Assembly: GCA_963665165.1 (NCBI GenBank)
Contig: OY761989.1
Location: 1,302,001-1,366,000, forward strand
DNA length: 64,000 bases
Origin: G963663315 sp963665165
GTDB lineage: Bacteria; Pseudomonadota; Gammaproteobacteria; Arenicellales; Poriferihabitantaceae
Reading direction: 5' to 3'
The translations under genes were made by a program, and so were the position numbers. The first letter of the stretch is position 1, and each line of letters begins with the position of its first letter. This document shows positions 62,649-64,000 of the stretch, piece after piece. The notes beneath the pieces were generated by a model. It was not told the origin of the DNA and ran no database searches. It saw nothing but the letters and a program-made list of their open reading frames with translations.

Positions 62649-62702
62649 AGTCTTCCGGCCCGGTCCTGCAGCCGTCCCCGGAATCTTGCGGTACGTCTGG
62701 AA

Positions 62703-63716
62703 TCATTGGATGTCCTGGCAGGAATTCCGTTTTGCCTGTCCGTGATATGGGCATGCGACCTGGTGGTTGGCTGCAACGGTCTCAAGCGCCGGACGGCGAC
62801 GGGTGCAGTCCCCTTGTGCCTGTGGGCATCGGCTGGCAAACGCACAGCCGGCGGGTGGATCGAACGGAGACGGAAGGTTACCCTGGAGGATGGGCCGGGA
62901 GCGCGCCCTTTCCACTGCCGGGTCAGGAACCGGAACCGAAGAGATCAGCGCCCGGGTATATGGGTGCAGGGGTTTGGCGATCAGTTGCGGAGTGTCTGCG
63001 AGTTCCATCATTCGCCCCAGGTACATGACCAGGGTGCGGTTTGAAATGGCCCTGACCACGCTCAGATCATGGCTGATCACGATCAGCGCCAGCCCGAAGT
63101 CCCGCTGAAGGTCTCGCAGCAGGTTGATTACTTGTGCCCGCACGGATACATCCAGCGCGGCAACCGGCTCGTCGCAGATGACGAGACGCGGTTTCAGGAC
63201 AAGGGCGCGGGCGATTCCGATACGCTGGCACTGGCCGCCCGAGAATTCATGCGGATAGCGGTTTGCCAGATTGGGCAGGAGTCCGACCCGTTCCATGATC
63301 TTGCCGACGCGGGCGCGGACCCCCGCTTTTGAAACATCCGGGTTGTGTGTACGCAACGGTTCGGCAATGATCCGTCCTACGGTCATGCGCGGATTCAGCG
63401 CCGCGACCGGGTTCTGGAAGATCATCGGCATATCCCGGCGAACTTCGCGCCGTGAACGGCGGTCCATCCGGGCCAGATCGGCGCCGTCCCACAATACCCG
63501 TCCGGCGCGGACCGGAACCGTGCCGACAATGGCCCGGGCCAGCGTGGTTTTGCCGGAGCCGCTTTCACCGACGATGCCCAGAGTTTCCTGTTTGCCGAGA
63601 GAGAAAGAGATTTCGTCGACGGCGGCCAGGGTTCGTGACGGTGTCCACGGCCAGTGATTGCGGACGGGTACCTCGAAGTTCACCGCCAGATTTTCAACTG
63701 TCAGCAACGTGGTCAT
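62703..63716 (-). CDS. Peptide ABC transporter ATP-binding protein (DppF/OppF-like)
   Basis: Cytosolic ATPase of a dipeptide/oligopeptide importer. From the ATG at 63716 it has 337 residues: Walker A GIVGESGSGKTTLARA, ABC signature FSGGQCQRIGIARAL, Walker B RLVICDEPVAALDVS, H-loop VISHDLSVV, and the C-terminal oligo_HPY region (LHPYTRALISSVP, GCAFASRCPQAQGDC) with the cysteines typical of the family. The start overlaps the stop of the upstream ATPase gene as ATGA. Confidence 0.94.
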   Translation of the reverse strand: MTTLLTVENLAVNFEVPVRNHWPWTPSRTLAAVDEISFSLGKQETLGIVGESGSGKTTLARAIVGTVPVRAGRVLWDGADLARMDRRSRREVRRDMPMIFQNPVAALNPRMTVGRIIAEPLRTHNPDVSKAGVRARVGKIMERVGLLPNLANRYPHEFSGGQCQRIGIARALVLKPRLVICDEPVAALDVSVRAQVINLLRDLQRDFGLALIVISHDLSVVRAISNRTLVMYLGRMMELADTPQLIAKPLHPYTRALISSVPVPDPAVERARSRPILQGNLPSPFDPPAGCAFASRCPQAQGDCTRRRPALETVAANHQVACPYHGQAKRNSCQDIQ

Positions 63717-64000
63717 GGAGACGCTGACGGGAAGTCGATATGGCAGGCCCGTTTTCGTTTCCCGGTTGCCCGGAGAAGCGGCCGGTGGCCGGCGCATTCC
63801 GGCAAACGGGCCGGGCACCGGGGTTGAAACGGACAGCCGGCGGGCAGGGAACGCATGTCGGGAGGTTCGCCGTCGATCACGCGCAATTCCCCGCGCTGGC
63901 TGGAATCATCGTCAAGACGTAAAATGGTGTCCAGCAGGGCGGACGTATAGGGGTGGGCGGGCGTTTCGATAATCGCGTCCGTTGGTCCGTATTCCATGAT
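63713..64000 (-). CDS. Peptide ABC transporter ATP-binding protein (DppD/OppD-like), N-terminus outside window
   Basis: Only the last 95 or so residues are visible. They include IMEYGPTDAIIETPAHPYTSALLDTI, the oligo_HPY region and LPAGCPFQPRCPARLPEC with its cysteines. Together with the DppF-like gene it would form the two-ATPase pair of a peptide importer. The frame is open to the window edge. Confidence 0.88.
   Translation of the reverse strand: MMEYGPTDAIIETPAHPYTSALLDTILRLDDDSSQRGELRVIDGEPPDMRSLPAGCPFQPRCPARLPECAGHRPLLRATGKRKRACHIDFPSASP

Overview
The window is a stretch of a gammaproteobacterial chromosome. The clearest marker is the gene order smc-zipA-ligA, because ZipA is a gammaproteobacterial division protein. 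Supporting markers are a trpE-trpG-trpC run, an ilvI-ilvH-ilvC run, ffh next to a CcsA-like gene, and an MdoB/OpgB-like enzyme. Genus cannot be fixed from the sequence alone; TRAP and oligopeptide transporters and a 5-oxoprolinase-type enzyme suit a heterotroph living on organic acids and peptides. Most of the window is GC-rich and densely coding. The block at about 9.1-16.8 kb is visibly richer in AT.

Layout. 0-8 kb: partial soluble transhydrogenase, an HtrA/Deg protease, rpe-trpE-trpG-trpC, and an unusual exonuclease-CBS-DUF294 fusion. 8-16.8 kb: a complete type II-B CRISPR-Cas locus of the Francisella kind. It has a 15-repeat array and a tracrRNA on the plus strand, and cas9 - DUF4160 - DUF2442 - cas1 - cas2 - cas4 as one tightly packed minus-strand operon. 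17-21.5 kb: a DMT transporter and then a small accessory island (GIY-YIG protein, GNAT remnant, AAA+ ATPase, methyltransferase). The island is bounded by imperfect 45-bp direct repeats lying in a carboxymuconolactone decarboxylase-family (CMD) gene and in a truncated relative of it. 21.5-37 kb: PerM-like permease, orphan tungstate-binding protein, PPK2, an ilvI-ilvH-ilvC-psd-pssA run, ffh, a CcsA-like protein, a DEAD-box helicase, an OpgB-like enzyme and a GPP34 (GOLPH3-like) protein. 37-48 kb: smc-zipA-ligA (ligA carries a one-base frameshift), a glutaredoxin-like protein, an FAD-linked oxidase, AlkB-like, Smr and trxB. 48-64 kb: prpE-gshB-gmhA, antitoxin-like fragments, an oxoprolinase-type fusion with a thioesterase, a 2OG oxygenase, a TAXI TRAP transporter and part of a peptide ABC transporter.

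The most notable system is the type II-B locus. All Cas9 nuclease residues are present. The tracrRNA can be found by a 14-bp anti-repeat plus a 3' body that closely resembles the F. novicida tracrRNA. A toxin-antitoxin-like DUF4160/DUF2442 pair sits inside the cas operon between effector and adaptation genes and is coupled to cas1 by an ATGA overlap. Two spacers in the array (5 and 10) are near-exact reverse complements of each other, which suggests that both strands of one target were sampled from two diverged variants.
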